From DASUBV01 sp036501025 (GTDB lineage Bacteria; Actinomycetota; Actinomycetes; Streptosporangiales; Streptosporangiaceae), in assembly GCA_036501025.1 (NCBI GenBank), contig DASYBB010000101.1, positions 1 through 64,000 on the forward strand: a DNA stretch of 64,000 nt, written 5' to 3'. Under the pieces are notes generated by a model. That model was not told where the DNA came from, did not search any database, and saw only the letters and a program-made list of their open reading frames with translations. Below are positions 34,687 to 43,454 of the stretch, in pieces. Position numbers and translations under genes: made by a program. Each line of letters starts with the position of its first letter. The stretch's first letter is position 1.

Positions 34687-35157
34687 CCGATCACCGGCGC
34701 GGGCGGCGCGCAGCGACTCGCCCGCGGTGAGGAGGGCGGCGCCCAGCAGCACGCCGTCCTTCAGCAGGGCCTCGCCCAGCATCGACAGGTGCGGCATCCC
34801 CAGCCCCTCCTGCCAGGACTCCGGCACCGTGGCCAGCATGCTGAGCGTGCCGAGCATCATCCCGGCCGCCCCGAGGCTGCCCACCGCGCAGGCCCGGGGC
34901 GCGACCGGCTTCGCCGCGATCAGGGAGCCCAGGCTGATCTGCGCGACCCCGGTCAGCCGCGCGAGCTTCTGCGCGCCCAGCTTCGCGCGCAGCCGCGCGG
35001 TCAGCGGGCTGCTGGTGACCAGGACCTCGGCGTTCTCGACCTCGTAGTCCTTCCACTTCAGCGCCCCGATCCACAGCAGCGTCGTGGCCAGCCCGCAGCG
35101 CATGACCGAGAACCCTACGGAACCCAGGCCGCTGAGCGGCGCCTGTCGTGTGCCCAT
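34681..35157 (-). CDS. DUF417/DoxX-like membrane protein
   Basis: A 158-residue protein with about four hydrophobic helices and the motif RCGLATTLLWIGALKWKDYEVENAE, followed by VTSSPL. This matches the DUF417 (YkgB/RclC-type) family, small inner-membrane proteins linked to oxidative or chlorine stress in some bacteria. The ATG at 35157 is preferred because GGGGGAG lies 5 bases upstream. No co-transcribed neighbour is evident. Confidence 0.72.
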   Translation of the reverse strand: MGTRQAPLSGLGSVGFSVMRCGLATTLLWIGALKWKDYEVENAEVLVTSSPLTARLRAKLGAQKLARLTGVAQISLGSLIAAKPVAPRACAVGSLGAAGMMLGTLSMLATVPESWQEGLGMPHLSMLGEALLKDGVLLGAALLTAGESLRAARAGDRS

Positions 35158-35397
35158 GTCTCCCCCTCGTCGCATCTGCCCCCACCGTCTCCACGGTAGA
35201 ACGGCAACTCTGCGGGCCGGGCACGCGGGTACGAGCCCGCCGGACGCCTCGCGAGTCGGACACGTCCGTCACTTCGGGATTCCGCACCTTCGCGGACCCG
35301 GGTGCGGACGGTCACGCTCACGTCGCCAGGGGTAGCGTTGAAGGCCACCCCATTGTCTCGGACATCTGAGAGGCGAGAGCAGAGGAGGGCCAGCCAC

Positions 35398-36132
35398 ATG
35401 AAGCTCGCTGTCATCGGCGGGACCGGGCTCATCGGATCGCAGGTCGTCGACATCCTGACGGCCAGCGGGCACGAGGCCGTGCCGCACTCGCCGGCCACCG
35501 GCCTGGACCTGCTCAGCGGCCAGGGCCTGCCCGAGGCGCTGGACGGCGCCGACGTCGTGATCAACCTGAGCAACTCGCCGACCTTCGACGACGCATCGCC
35601 CGCGTTCTTCCGCACGAGCATGGGCAACCTGCTCAGCGCGGCGGAGGCGGCCGGGGTCGGCCATGCCGTCATCCTCTCGATCGTCGGCGCCGACCTGGTC
35701 CCCGGCCTGGTCTACTACCAGGCCAAGGTCCTGCAGGAGGATCTCCTCAAGGCCGGCCCCGTGCCCTACTCGATCGTCCGGGCCACGCAGTTCTTCGAGT
35801 TCATGGACGCGCTCGTGGCCGAGACGGCCGACGACAAGACGGTCCGCCTGCCCGCCGCGCTCATCCAGCCCATGGCCTCGGCGGACGTGGCCCAGGTGGT
35901 GGCCGAGGTCAGCGCGGGCGCTCCGCTGCGGGACACCCGCGCCATCGCCGGGCCCGATGTCTTCCGGCTCGACGAGCTGGGCAAGATCACCCTCGCCGCC
36001 CACGGCGACCCGCGCACCGTCGTCACCGACGGAAGCGCCGGCCTGCTCGCCACGGTCACCGGCAGCGCCCTCTTGCCCGATGACGGCACCGTCATCGCCA
36101 AGACCAGCTACCGGGAGTGGCTCGCGCGCTAG
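35398..36132 (+). CDS. NAD(P)-binding atypical SDR (NmrA/epimerase-like)
   Basis: A 244-residue protein beginning with the NAD(P) motif KLAVIGGTGLIGSQVV and containing VVINLSNSPTFDD, ILSIVGADLVPGLVYYQAKV (a YxxxK-like Tyr/Lys pair) and YSIVRATQFFEFM, typical of atypical/extended SDRs related to NmrA and quinone reductase QorB. Its reaction is unknown. Start ATG 35398 follows GAGGAGG. A strong 15-bp hairpin ends the gene. Confidence 0.82.
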   Translation: MKLAVIGGTGLIGSQVVDILTASGHEAVPHSPATGLDLLSGQGLPEALDGADVVINLSNSPTFDDASPAFFRTSMGNLLSAAEAAGVGHAVILSIVGADLVPGLVYYQAKVLQEDLLKAGPVPYSIVRATQFFEFMDALVAETADDKTVRLPAALIQPMASADVAQVVAEVSAGAPLRDTRAIAGPDVFRLDELGKITLAAHGDPRTVVTDGSAGLLATVTGSALLPDDGTVIAKTSYREWLAR

Positions 36133-36138
36133 CGGCCG

Positions 36139-36178
36139 CCCGGCCGGCCCTCGTGTCTGCGGGCGAGGGCCGGCCGGG
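36139..36178. terminator. strong bidirectional terminator hairpin
   Basis: CCCGGCCGGCCCTCG (36139-36153) and its exact complement CGAGGGCCGGCCGGG (36164-36178) form a 15-bp stem with a 10-base loop. It lies between the convergent stops at 36132 and 36184. Confidence 0.85.
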
Positions 36179-36183
36179 CCTGT

Positions 36184-37683
36184 CTAGTTGGCCGGCCCGG
36201 GCGCCGCGGGCTCAGGCGGGCGGCTGACCGCCGGAGCCCGTGCGGTCTCGGTGCGGCGGACGAGGAGGACGGCGACGGGGACGGCGGCCAGGCTGACCAG
36301 CCCGCAGGCCCAGAAGGCCCAGTGGAATCCGCCCGTGAGCGCGTCGGCGAGCGCGTGCCCGCGCCCGGTCAGGACGCCCGCGCGGGCGGTGGCCACGGTG
36401 GACGCGACAGCGATCCCGATCGCGCCGCCGAGCTGCTGGGAGGAGTCGATGAGCCCGGCGGCGACCCCCGCGTCGCGCTCCGCCACGCCAGCCAGGGCGC
36501 CGATCGATACCGGGACGAACGCCCAGGTGACGGCACCGGTCAGGAAGAACGGGCCGGCCAGGCTGGCCCAGAAGCTCCCGTGCGCGGGCACCTGGCTCGC
36601 CCACAGGATGCCGGCCCCGGTCACGGTCATCCCGGCCGCCATCACCAGCCGGGCCGAGGCGCGGGTGACAAGCAGCTGGGCCGGCCCGGCCAGCGCCACC
36701 CCGGTCAGGGACACGGCCAGCCAGGCGAGGCCGGTCGTCATCGCGGAATACCCGAGCACCTGCTGCATGTAGAGCGTGCCGGTGAAGATGTACCCGTAGA
36801 AGCCCGCCCCGAGCAGGAAGCCGACCGCGTTGGACCCGGCCAGGGTCCGCAGGCGGAACAGCCGCAGCGGCAGCAGCGGCGCCTCCGCCCTGGCCTCGGT
36901 GACCACGAACCCGGCCAGCAGAACCGCCGCCGCCGCGAGCAGGGCCAGGGTCCGGGCCGCGGCCCAGCCGGCGGCCGGCGCCTGCGAGATCGCGTAGACC
37001 GCCGCCAGCAGGCCGCCGGTCAGGGTGACGGCGCCCAGCGGGTCATAGCGGCGGCGGGCGCCCGGCCGCCTGCTTTCCGGCACCACCCGACGGGCCAGCA
37101 GCAGCGCGGCCGCGCCGACGGCGACGTTCAGGTAGAAGATGTACGGCCAGCCGGCGTACCGGGTGAGGGCACCGCCGGCCAGCACGCCCACCGTCGCCCC
37201 GCTGGCGCCGATGGCCCCCCAGAGCCCGAGCGCCTTGTTGCGCTCGGCGCCCTCGGGGAACATGTTCATCACGATCGACAGCGCGGCGGGCAGCACCGCG
37301 GCGGCGCCCAGGCCCTGGATGCCGCGCATGATGATCAGGAAGGTGCCGCTCGCGGCCAGCGCGCAGGCGAGCGACGCCGCGGTGAACACGGCCAGCCCGG
37401 CCATGAACATCCGCCGGCGGCCGAGCAGGTCAGCGGCCCGGCCGCCGAGCAGCAGGAACCCGCCGAAGGTGAGTGCGTACGCCGTCACCACCCACTGCAG
37501 GTCCGACTCGGCGAGGTGCAGCCGCGCGCCGATCGTCGGCAGCGCGACGTTGACGATCAGCAGGTCCACCGCCGTCATGAAGTAAGCGACGGCGAGCAGC
37601 CAGAACGCCCGCCACCGGCGCGCCGCGCCGGCGGCCGGGGGCTCGCGGCCGGCGACGTCGGTCCGGGAATCTACTGAGGTCAC
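36184..37683 (-). CDS. MFS drug exporter, DHA2 (EmrB/QacA) family
   Basis: A 499-residue, 14-helix proton-coupled exporter. Signatures: AVDLLIVNVALPTIGARL (motif D1-like), LGGRAADLLGRRRMF (motif A) and the antiporter motif C region ALGLWGAIGASGATVGVLAGG. It is expected to expel hydrophobic or cationic compounds. The GTG start at 37683 has AGGCACAC ahead, a weak ribosome binding site. It diverges from the ECF sigma-factor gene and converges with the NAD(P)-binding protein. Confidence 0.87.
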   Translation of the reverse strand: MTSVDSRTDVAGREPPAAGAARRWRAFWLLAVAYFMTAVDLLIVNVALPTIGARLHLAESDLQWVVTAYALTFGGFLLLGGRAADLLGRRRMFMAGLAVFTAASLACALAASGTFLIIMRGIQGLGAAAVLPAALSIVMNMFPEGAERNKALGLWGAIGASGATVGVLAGGALTRYAGWPYIFYLNVAVGAAALLLARRVVPESRRPGARRRYDPLGAVTLTGGLLAAVYAISQAPAAGWAAARTLALLAAAAVLLAGFVVTEARAEAPLLPLRLFRLRTLAGSNAVGFLLGAGFYGYIFTGTLYMQQVLGYSAMTTGLAWLAVSLTGVALAGPAQLLVTRASARLVMAAGMTVTGAGILWASQVPAHGSFWASLAGPFFLTGAVTWAFVPVSIGALAGVAERDAGVAAGLIDSSQQLGGAIGIAVASTVATARAGVLTGRGHALADALTGGFHWAFWACGLVSLAAVPVAVLLVRRTETARAPAVSRPPEPAAPGPAN

Positions 37684-37828
37684 GTGTGCCTCCGGTACTC
37701 GCTGGTCAGGTCCTCACCAGCTGAAGCACCGGCCGCCGCGGCGATTCGCCGATGAATTCCGGCGCCCGCCGGTGTTGCACTGGTCAGGAGGCGTTATCCA
37801 GGCGGCCGCGAGAAAGGGAGGTCCCGCC

Positions 37829-38806
37829 ATGACCGAGGCAGCCCTCGCCCGGGCCCGGGCCGGCGACGGCGAGGCCTTCCGCGAGCTCGTCGATCCCTAC
37901 CGCCGCGAACTGCTGGCGCACTGTTACCGGATCCTCGGATCGGTCCAGGACGCCGAGGACGTGCTTCAGGAGGCTCTGTTGGCCGCATGGCGCTCGATCG
38001 GCCGGTTCGACGGGCAGGCACTGCGGGCGTGGCTGTACCGGATCACGACCAACCGCTGCCTCAACTACCTGCGCGGGGAATCCCGCCGCCCGCAGCCGGC
38101 CGCGCGGCCCGGCCCGGACCAGGGGCGGGTCCGGTCCGGCGAGCCGTGGTGGCTCGAGCCCTACCCGGATGACCTGGACGACCTGGCCCCCGGCCCCGAG
38201 GCCCGGTATGACGCACGGGAGTCGATCGCCCTGTCGTTCGTGGCGGGCCTGCAGCACCTGCCGCCCCAGCAGCGGGCCGCCCTCGTCCTGCGCGACGTGC
38301 TCGGCTTCCCGGCCGCGCAGGCCGCCGACATTCTCGGCACCACCCAGGCCGCCGTCAACAGCGCGCTCATCCGGGCCCGGGCCGGCCTGCGGACCGACCG
38401 GGACCCGCTGGACGTGCCGGTTCCCCGGTCCCCGGCCGAGGCCGCCGTCGTCGACCGGTTCGTCAGCGCCTTCGAGCGCCTCGACCTGGACGAGCTAGTG
38501 GCTCTGCTGACCGACGACGCCCGGCTCACCATGCCGCCCGAGCCCGGCGAGTACCGGGGACCTCAGTCGATCGCCGGATTCCTGCTGGAGTCCCACTCGG
38601 GCCAGGGCATCAAGCTGCTGCCGACCCGGGCCAACGGCCAGCCCGGCCTGGTCCTGTACCTGCCCGACCCGAGCGCGCCGGTCTGGCGGGCCTGCGGCCT
38701 GATCGTGCTCACGCTGCGCGGCAGCCAGGTCCACGCGGTGACCCGGTTCGGCGACCGCGCGCTGCTGGCCCGCTTCGGGTTTCCCCGCACGCTGCCGAGG
38801 GGCTGA
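37829..38806 (+). CDS. ECF sigma factor with SnoaL-like C-terminal extension (SigG/SigJ-like)
   Basis: A 325-residue sigma factor. Region 2 is HCYRILGSVQDAEDVLQEALLAAWRSIGRFDG with RAWLYRITTNRCLNYLR; region 4 is LQHLPPQQRAALVLRDVLGFPAAQAADILGTTQAAVNSAL. The last about 130 residues are an NTF2/SnoaL-like domain (VDRFVSAFERLDLDELVALLTDDARLTMPPEP), which in such ECF groups modulates activity in place of an anti-sigma factor. No anti-sigma gene is adjacent. ATG 37829 follows AAGGGAGG. A divergent MFS exporter is a plausible target. Confidence 0.87.
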   Translation: MTEAALARARAGDGEAFRELVDPYRRELLAHCYRILGSVQDAEDVLQEALLAAWRSIGRFDGQALRAWLYRITTNRCLNYLRGESRRPQPAARPGPDQGRVRSGEPWWLEPYPDDLDDLAPGPEARYDARESIALSFVAGLQHLPPQQRAALVLRDVLGFPAAQAADILGTTQAAVNSALIRARAGLRTDRDPLDVPVPRSPAEAAVVDRFVSAFERLDLDELVALLTDDARLTMPPEPGEYRGPQSIAGFLLESHSGQGIKLLPTRANGQPGLVLYLPDPSAPVWRACGLIVLTLRGSQVHAVTRFGDRALLARFGFPRTLPRG

Positions 38807-38815
38807 CGCCCGCAT

Positions 38816-39046
38816 TCACTGGCCGTCCCGGGCGGGCCTGAGCCAAAGTCCCACGAGCCTGCGGTACATCAGGACATAGCTCGCGTGGCAGGCCAGCAGT
38901 TCCTCGCTGGCGTCCGCGAGGCGGTCGACCGAGCCCGCCTCAATCGCGGCCAGCCCCGACGCGCCGAGGACCGATTCCCGCACCAGCAGTTCTCTCATAT
39001 TCTGCATAACGGCACTTATCTCGGCATGCCGATCCGCCGGGGACAT
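38816..39046 (-). CDS. small hypothetical protein
   Basis: A 76-residue protein if started at ATG 39046, or 110 if started further upstream at 39148. It is mostly helical (DRHAEISAVMQNMRELLVRESVLGASGLAAIEAG, then LADASEELLACHASYVLMYRRLVGLWL). No known domain is recognised. It begins a few bases after the convergent sigma-factor stop. Coding status rests on codon bias and helix pattern only. Confidence 0.4.
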   Translation of the reverse strand: MSPADRHAEISAVMQNMRELLVRESVLGASGLAAIEAGSVDRLADASEELLACHASYVLMYRRLVGLWLRPARDGQ

Positions 39047-39305
39047 ACCGCGGTCCTGCTGGGCTTCTGGCACCACCAGAGGCTCTCGCACGATGCGGCC
39101 CGCGCCCATCCCCGTAATCGGGGAGGATAATCCCTGCAATAAGAGCAAAACGGCCGAAAGCCCGGACGGGATTTGACGGCCGCGATCAGGACATCACCGC
39201 CGCCCATTCCGGAAGGAAAAGCGGTCGCGGCAAATCCGCTCAGGGACAATAGCGGCCGTTAATGCGGCGGCAATCGCGGACGACCTGCTCCCCCACGGCC
39301 CGGGC

Positions 39306-40568
39306 CTACCCGGGACGCTGGGTGCCGATGGTGAGGTCCTTGAACGGGATGTCCCGGTCGGTGCGCGGCTCCTTCGGCAGGCCGAGCACCCGCTCGCCGA
39401 CGATGCCGCGCTGGATCTCGTCGGTCCCGCCGGCGATCGACCGGCTGGGGCTGGACAGGGCGAGGAACTGGATCTCGCCGCCGCCGGGCGTGTCCGGCGA
39501 GTTGAGCAGGCCCTGAGCGCCGAGCGTGGCCATCCCGGTCTCCCGGCCGGACTGGGCCAGCCGGGAGCGGGCCAGCTTGGTCAGCGAGCCCTGGCCGCTC
39601 GGCCGGCGGGCGGCGCTGACGCTCTGGCCCGACCGCACCAGGTAGTTGTTGGCCGTCTCCCCGGTCCACAGGGCGGCCAGCCGCTGGCGCAGGACCGGGT
39701 CGCCCGTCGCGCCGAGCTTCTTGGCCACGTCGAGGATCAGCTCGCTGACCCCGGACCGGCCCGACGCCCGCGCCGCGGCCACCCGCGCGGCGGCCGGGCC
39801 GGCCGGCTCGTCCAGCTCGCCGGCCTTCGCGCCGGGGCTCGCCGAGGCCAGGGCGGAGGAGAACCGCTCGTACATGAGCACGGTGATGGCGACCGACCAG
39901 CCGCCGTTCTGCTCGCCGACCAGCCGGTCGGCGTCCACGAGCGCGTCCGCGAAGAAGACCTCGTTGAAGTGGTGCTCGCCGTTCATCTGGTGCAGCGGCC
40001 GGACCTCGATCGCGGGCTGCTGCACGTCGATGATGAAGAAGCTCATGCCCTGGTGCTTGGGCACGTCCCGGTTGGTCCGGGCCAGCAGCATGCCCCGGTC
40101 GGCGTACTGCGCCCCCGAGGTCCACACCTTCTGCCCGTCCACGTGCCAGATGTCCCCGTCGCGGAGCGCCCGGGTCTGCGCGCTGGCCAGGTCCGACCCC
40201 GACCCCGGCTCGGAGAAGAACTGGCACCAGTACTCCTCGCCGCGCACCAGTGCGGGCAGGAACCGCGCCTTCTGCTCCTCGCTCGCGTGCAGCAGCAGCA
40301 TCGGGCCGCCCAGGTTCTGGCCCAGCCCGGTGGGCGGGGGCAGCGCGCCGGTGTCGGGAAACGCGGACCGGACCCCGGCCGCCGCGTCCGCGGACATGCC
40401 CTTCCCGAACCACTGCTCGGGCCAGGTGGGAAAGCCCCAGCCCGACTCGGCCAGCCGGGCCCACCACGCCCGCACGGTGAGACCCGGATCCCAGCTGGCG
40501 CTCAGCCAGCTGAGCGCGCCCTCCCTGGCCGCCGCGTACGCCTCAGACCGGCCCTCGGAATCCGCCAT
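39306..40568 (-). CDS. acyl-CoA dehydrogenase
   Basis: A 420-residue FAD enzyme. Visible family parts: QFFSEPGSGSDLAS, the FAD/substrate-binding motif, GQKVWTSGAQYADRGMLLART, the C-terminal IAGGTDEIQRGIVGERVLGLP, and an N-terminal helical domain. It introduces an alpha-beta double bond into an acyl-CoA and is of the long, actinobacterial type often found in fatty-acid or sterol side-chain catabolism. The catalytic base cannot be fixed without alignment. It is preceded by a perfect 7-bp inverted repeat. Confidence 0.88.
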   Translation of the reverse strand: MADSEGRSEAYAAAREGALSWLSASWDPGLTVRAWWARLAESGWGFPTWPEQWFGKGMSADAAAGVRSAFPDTGALPPPTGLGQNLGGPMLLLHASEEQKARFLPALVRGEEYWCQFFSEPGSGSDLASAQTRALRDGDIWHVDGQKVWTSGAQYADRGMLLARTNRDVPKHQGMSFFIIDVQQPAIEVRPLHQMNGEHHFNEVFFADALVDADRLVGEQNGGWSVAITVLMYERFSSALASASPGAKAGELDEPAGPAAARVAAARASGRSGVSELILDVAKKLGATGDPVLRQRLAALWTGETANNYLVRSGQSVSAARRPSGQGSLTKLARSRLAQSGRETGMATLGAQGLLNSPDTPGGGEIQFLALSSPSRSIAGGTDEIQRGIVGERVLGLPKEPRTDRDIPFKDLTIGTQRPG

Positions 40569-40603
40569 CCCCGCCGCCTTCCCGGCGCCGACCGCGCGCC
40601 GTC

Positions 40604-40637
40604 ACTAGAACGTGATTCTAGTATCGGAATCTGTTCC
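40604..40637. promoter_or_regulatory. palindromic operator region upstream of the acyl-CoA dehydrogenase
   Basis: ACTAGAA (40604-40610) and TTCTAGT (40616-40622) are perfect inverted arms around CGTGA. A second dyad GGAA-TCTG-TTCC follows at 40626-40637. The arms recall TetR/KstR-type lipid-catabolism operators, but the spacing differs by one base from the KstR consensus. Likely the promoter of the minus-strand acyl-CoA dehydrogenase gene. Confidence 0.55.
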
Positions 40638-40867
40638 TAGTAGCGAGCACACTGCGCGGCCGATTCGCTGTCAAGATCCCGGCCGTACGAATTGCGCACC
40701 GCCGGTAACTCTGGCCAGGCCGGGAACACCAGTCCCGCCGGACCCGGGCGCCGGGGGCTGGCCGTGACCAGGCGGAACCGGCCGCCGGCCGGCCCGGCTA
40801 TTGTCCGCGCCCGCGCGCCCTGCCAGCCTGGTCAGGACAGGACACGACCACCGAACACGGAGTCACC

Positions 40868-41851
40868 ATGCGCGCAGCCGTCATTACGGCCCCCGGCCGG
40901 GTCGAGATTTCCGACCGGCCGCGTCCGCAGCCCGGTCCCGGAGACCTGCTGCTGCGGACCGTCGCGGCGTCCATCTGCGCATCCGACTTCCACTCCCTCT
41001 TCGCCGGGACCGGCGAGGCGCTGGCCCGGGAGCCCTCCGACGTGCTCGGCCACGAGGCGGTCGGCGTGGTGGAGGAAAGCCGGGACCCCGGCTTCCGGGC
41101 GGGCGACCTGGTCCTCGCGACGCCGCCGGTCCCGATCGGCCGCACGTTCGCCGACTACCAGTGCGTGCCGGCCCGGTACGCGCTGCCGCTGCCGGCCGGG
41201 CATGATCCGGCCGACCTGCTCATGGCCCAGCAGCTCGGCACCGCGGTGTACGCCCTGAAGGACTTCATGCCCGGAGCGGTGCCCCGCTCGGCGGCGATCA
41301 TCGGACTCGGGCCCGCCGGGCTGAACTTCGTGCAGCTGCTCGCGCACCGCGGCGTCGGCACGCTGATCGGGGCCGACCCGTGCGGCTGGCGGCTCGACGC
41401 CGCCCGCGAGCTGGGCGCCACGGAGGTCATCGACCCGCGGGAGACCGACACGGTGGCCGCGATCGCCGGGCTCACCGGCGGGCGCGGCGCCGAGCTCGTG
41501 GTCGAGGCCGCGGGGCTCAACGAGACGCGCCGTCAGGCCATGCTGGCCGTCACCCTCCGGGGCCGGATCGGCCTGTTCGGGCTGCCCGAGGCGGGCGCCC
41601 CGGACGTGAGCATGCCGTTCGCGCACGTCTTCCGGCACCGGGCCACCATCTCCACGACCTTCGACGCCCAGAACGAGCCGGGCCTGGCCTCCTTCGCCGA
41701 GGCCAGGGACCTCATCGTCGCGGGCGCGGTGAAGCCGCGGGTGCTGATCTCCCACCGCTACCCCCTGGACCGCGTCGCCGAGGCATTCGACGCCGCCCGG
41801 CACCGCCCGCCGGGCGTCCGCAAGGTCGTCGTCGAGGTGGCGGCCGCCTGA
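40868..41851 (+). CDS. zinc-type MDR-family dehydrogenase
   Basis: A 327-residue medium-chain dehydrogenase/reductase. The catalytic domain has ASICASDFHS (Cys zinc ligand), DVLGHEAVGVVEE and the Rossmann motif AAIIGLGPAGLNFVQLL; AADPCGWRLDAARELGA-type NAD-binding follows. The structural-zinc four-cysteine lobe is shortened or absent, unlike classical ADHs. ATG 40868 has GGAG 7 bases upstream. It oxidises an alcohol or polyol; the substrate is unknown. It converges with the M20 hydrolase. Confidence 0.82.
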   Translation: MRAAVITAPGRVEISDRPRPQPGPGDLLLRTVAASICASDFHSLFAGTGEALAREPSDVLGHEAVGVVEESRDPGFRAGDLVLATPPVPIGRTFADYQCVPARYALPLPAGHDPADLLMAQQLGTAVYALKDFMPGAVPRSAAIIGLGPAGLNFVQLLAHRGVGTLIGADPCGWRLDAARELGATEVIDPRETDTVAAIAGLTGGRGAELVVEAAGLNETRRQAMLAVTLRGRIGLFGLPEAGAPDVSMPFAHVFRHRATISTTFDAQNEPGLASFAEARDLIVAGAVKPRVLISHRYPLDRVAEAFDAARHRPPGVRKVVVEVAAA

Positions 41852-41995
41852 CGCCGCCGCTGCCGGGCAGCCGGGCTGGGTAGATTGCACCGCACCGGTC
41901 GGCTGCTGCGGGACAGCGGCTGCGGCACCAGCCATGACATCACCGGGCCGCAGTCGCTTGACCTGGCCCGGCGAGGTGCTTTTCCGGCCGGGCGG

Positions 41996-43285
41996 CTAGC
42001 CCGGGGCCGGGTCCGCGAGCCCGGTGGTGGCCAGGTCAGTCAGGGTGGCCAGCAGGACGTTCGCCCCGTTCTCGATGTCGTCCCAGTCGGTGTGCTCGGC
42101 GGGTGAGTGACTGCGGCCGTCGCGGCTCGGCACGAAGATCATGCCGGTCGGCGCCAGGGCGGCCATGTTCTGCGCGTCGTGGCCCGCGCCGGACGGCATG
42201 GCCACCGCGGACAGGCCCAGCCCGCGGGCGCGGGCGCCGATGGCCGACCGCACCCGCGGGTCCAGCTCGACGGGCGCCACCGGGGCCTCGGCCAGCCAGC
42301 TGAGGGTCACGTCGTGGGCCGCGGCGGCCGCGCGGGCGGCGGCGGTGAGCTCCCGGTCCAGCCGGGCCAGGCGGCCGGCGTCGGGGTCGCGGAAGTCCAG
42401 CAGCATCCGCACCAGGGCGGGGACCACGTTCGCGCCGCCGGGGAGGGTGACCAGCTTCCCGCAGGTGGCCACCGCGGTGTCGCTGACCGCCGCGGTGATG
42501 GCCGGCAGGCCGGCGATGAGCTGCGCGGCGGCCCGCAGCGGGTCCTGGCGCCGGGTCATCGGCGTGGTCCCGGCATGGTCGGCCCGGCCGCGGAACTCGG
42601 CGACCGCGCCGCCGATGCCGACGATCGAGGTCACCACGCCGATGTCGGTCCCGCTGGCCTCCAGGTTCGGGCCCTGCTCGATGTGCAGCTCCACGAACGC
42701 GTACACCTCCGCCGGGTCGACCCGGTTGCCGGCCAGCGCGTCGGGGTCCCACCCGATGGCGGTGATGGCGTCGACCAGCCGGTCGCCGTCCCGCCCGGTC
42801 ATGGCGGCGATCTCGTCGCGGGTGAAGTCGCGGGCCAGCGCCGTGGAGCCGAGCAGGTGGTTGTAATTGCCCTCCTCGTCGGCGAAGACGACGGCCCGCG
42901 CGGGCCGGGCCAGCTCCGCGCCCTCCTCGGCCAGGCGGCGCACGCACTCCAGCGCCGCCAGGGCGCCCACCGCGCCGTCGAACGCGCCGCCGTCCGGGAC
43001 GGTGTCGAGATGCGACCCGCTCCAGACGGCTGCCGGTCCCGGCTCCCCGGCGGCGCTTCCGGCACCCGCGCGGCCCGGGCCGGGCGCCTCGGCGAACATG
43101 TTGCCGATGCCGTCGGTCCGGACGGCCAGGCCGGCCTCGGCGCACCGCGCCCGATACCAGTCCCGGGCGGCCAGGTCGGCGGCGGAAAAGGAGGTGCGGG
43201 TGATGCCGCCCTCGGCCCGGCGGCCGATGGAGCCCAGTGCCGCCAGGTCGCCTCGCAGCCGGCTCATGTTGACGGTCATGCTCAC
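41996..43285 (-). CDS. M20-family Zn amidohydrolase (allantoate/N-carbamoyl-amino-acid amidohydrolase type)
   Basis: A 429-residue enzyme. Metal ligands are recognisable in VWSGSHLDTVPDGGAFDGAVG (His and bridging Asp), FADEEGNYN (Glu pair), ELHIEQGPNLE and PSGAGHDAQNMA with late SHSPAEH. The dimerisation domain contains GRADHAGTTPMTRRQDPL. Relatives hydrolyse N-carbamoyl amino acids, allantoate or ureidoglycolate. GTG 43285 follows AAGGAG with a 6-base gap, deciding the start. No hydantoinase or allantoinase gene is adjacent, so the substrate stays open. Confidence 0.87.
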   Translation of the reverse strand: MSMTVNMSRLRGDLAALGSIGRRAEGGITRTSFSAADLAARDWYRARCAEAGLAVRTDGIGNMFAEAPGPGRAGAGSAAGEPGPAAVWSGSHLDTVPDGGAFDGAVGALAALECVRRLAEEGAELARPARAVVFADEEGNYNHLLGSTALARDFTRDEIAAMTGRDGDRLVDAITAIGWDPDALAGNRVDPAEVYAFVELHIEQGPNLEASGTDIGVVTSIVGIGGAVAEFRGRADHAGTTPMTRRQDPLRAAAQLIAGLPAITAAVSDTAVATCGKLVTLPGGANVVPALVRMLLDFRDPDAGRLARLDRELTAAARAAAAAHDVTLSWLAEAPVAPVELDPRVRSAIGARARGLGLSAVAMPSGAGHDAQNMAALAPTGMIFVPSRDGRSHSPAEHTDWDDIENGANVLLATLTDLATTGLADPAPG

Positions 43286-43368
43286 AGGTGGCTCCTTCCG
43301 GCCGGGATCATGCGGCGCTCCGGGTCCTAGATAACCCGATCTTCTCGCCGGAAGGCAGCCAGGCCCAT

Positions 43369-43395
43369 GTGCTATGAGTGCTATAAGTGCTATAG
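43369..43395 (+). repeat. three 9-bp direct repeats overlapping a -10-like box
   Basis: GTGCTATGA, GTGCTATAA and GTGCTATAG follow one another without gaps. The last, with the next base, gives TATAGT (43391-43396), a good -10 hexamer, about 58 bases before the next gene's start. An iteron-like array at a promoter suggests cooperative regulator binding. Confidence 0.7.
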
Positions 43396-43454
43396 TTCAG
43401 GGTTAAATCAGCAGGCCGGACGTGCTGGCCGGAACCCGGAAACCGAGGTACCCG

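Noticed and set aside
40604..40622. canonical KstR site
   Set aside because: One base too long between the half-sites, and GTT is replaced by ATT; kept only as a TetR-type candidate.
43367..43412. cysteine/tyrosine-rich small peptide (MCYECYKCYSS)
   Set aside because: It is the translation of the 9-bp promoter repeats in a frame that continues as a shadow of the HTH gene; no ribosome binding site.
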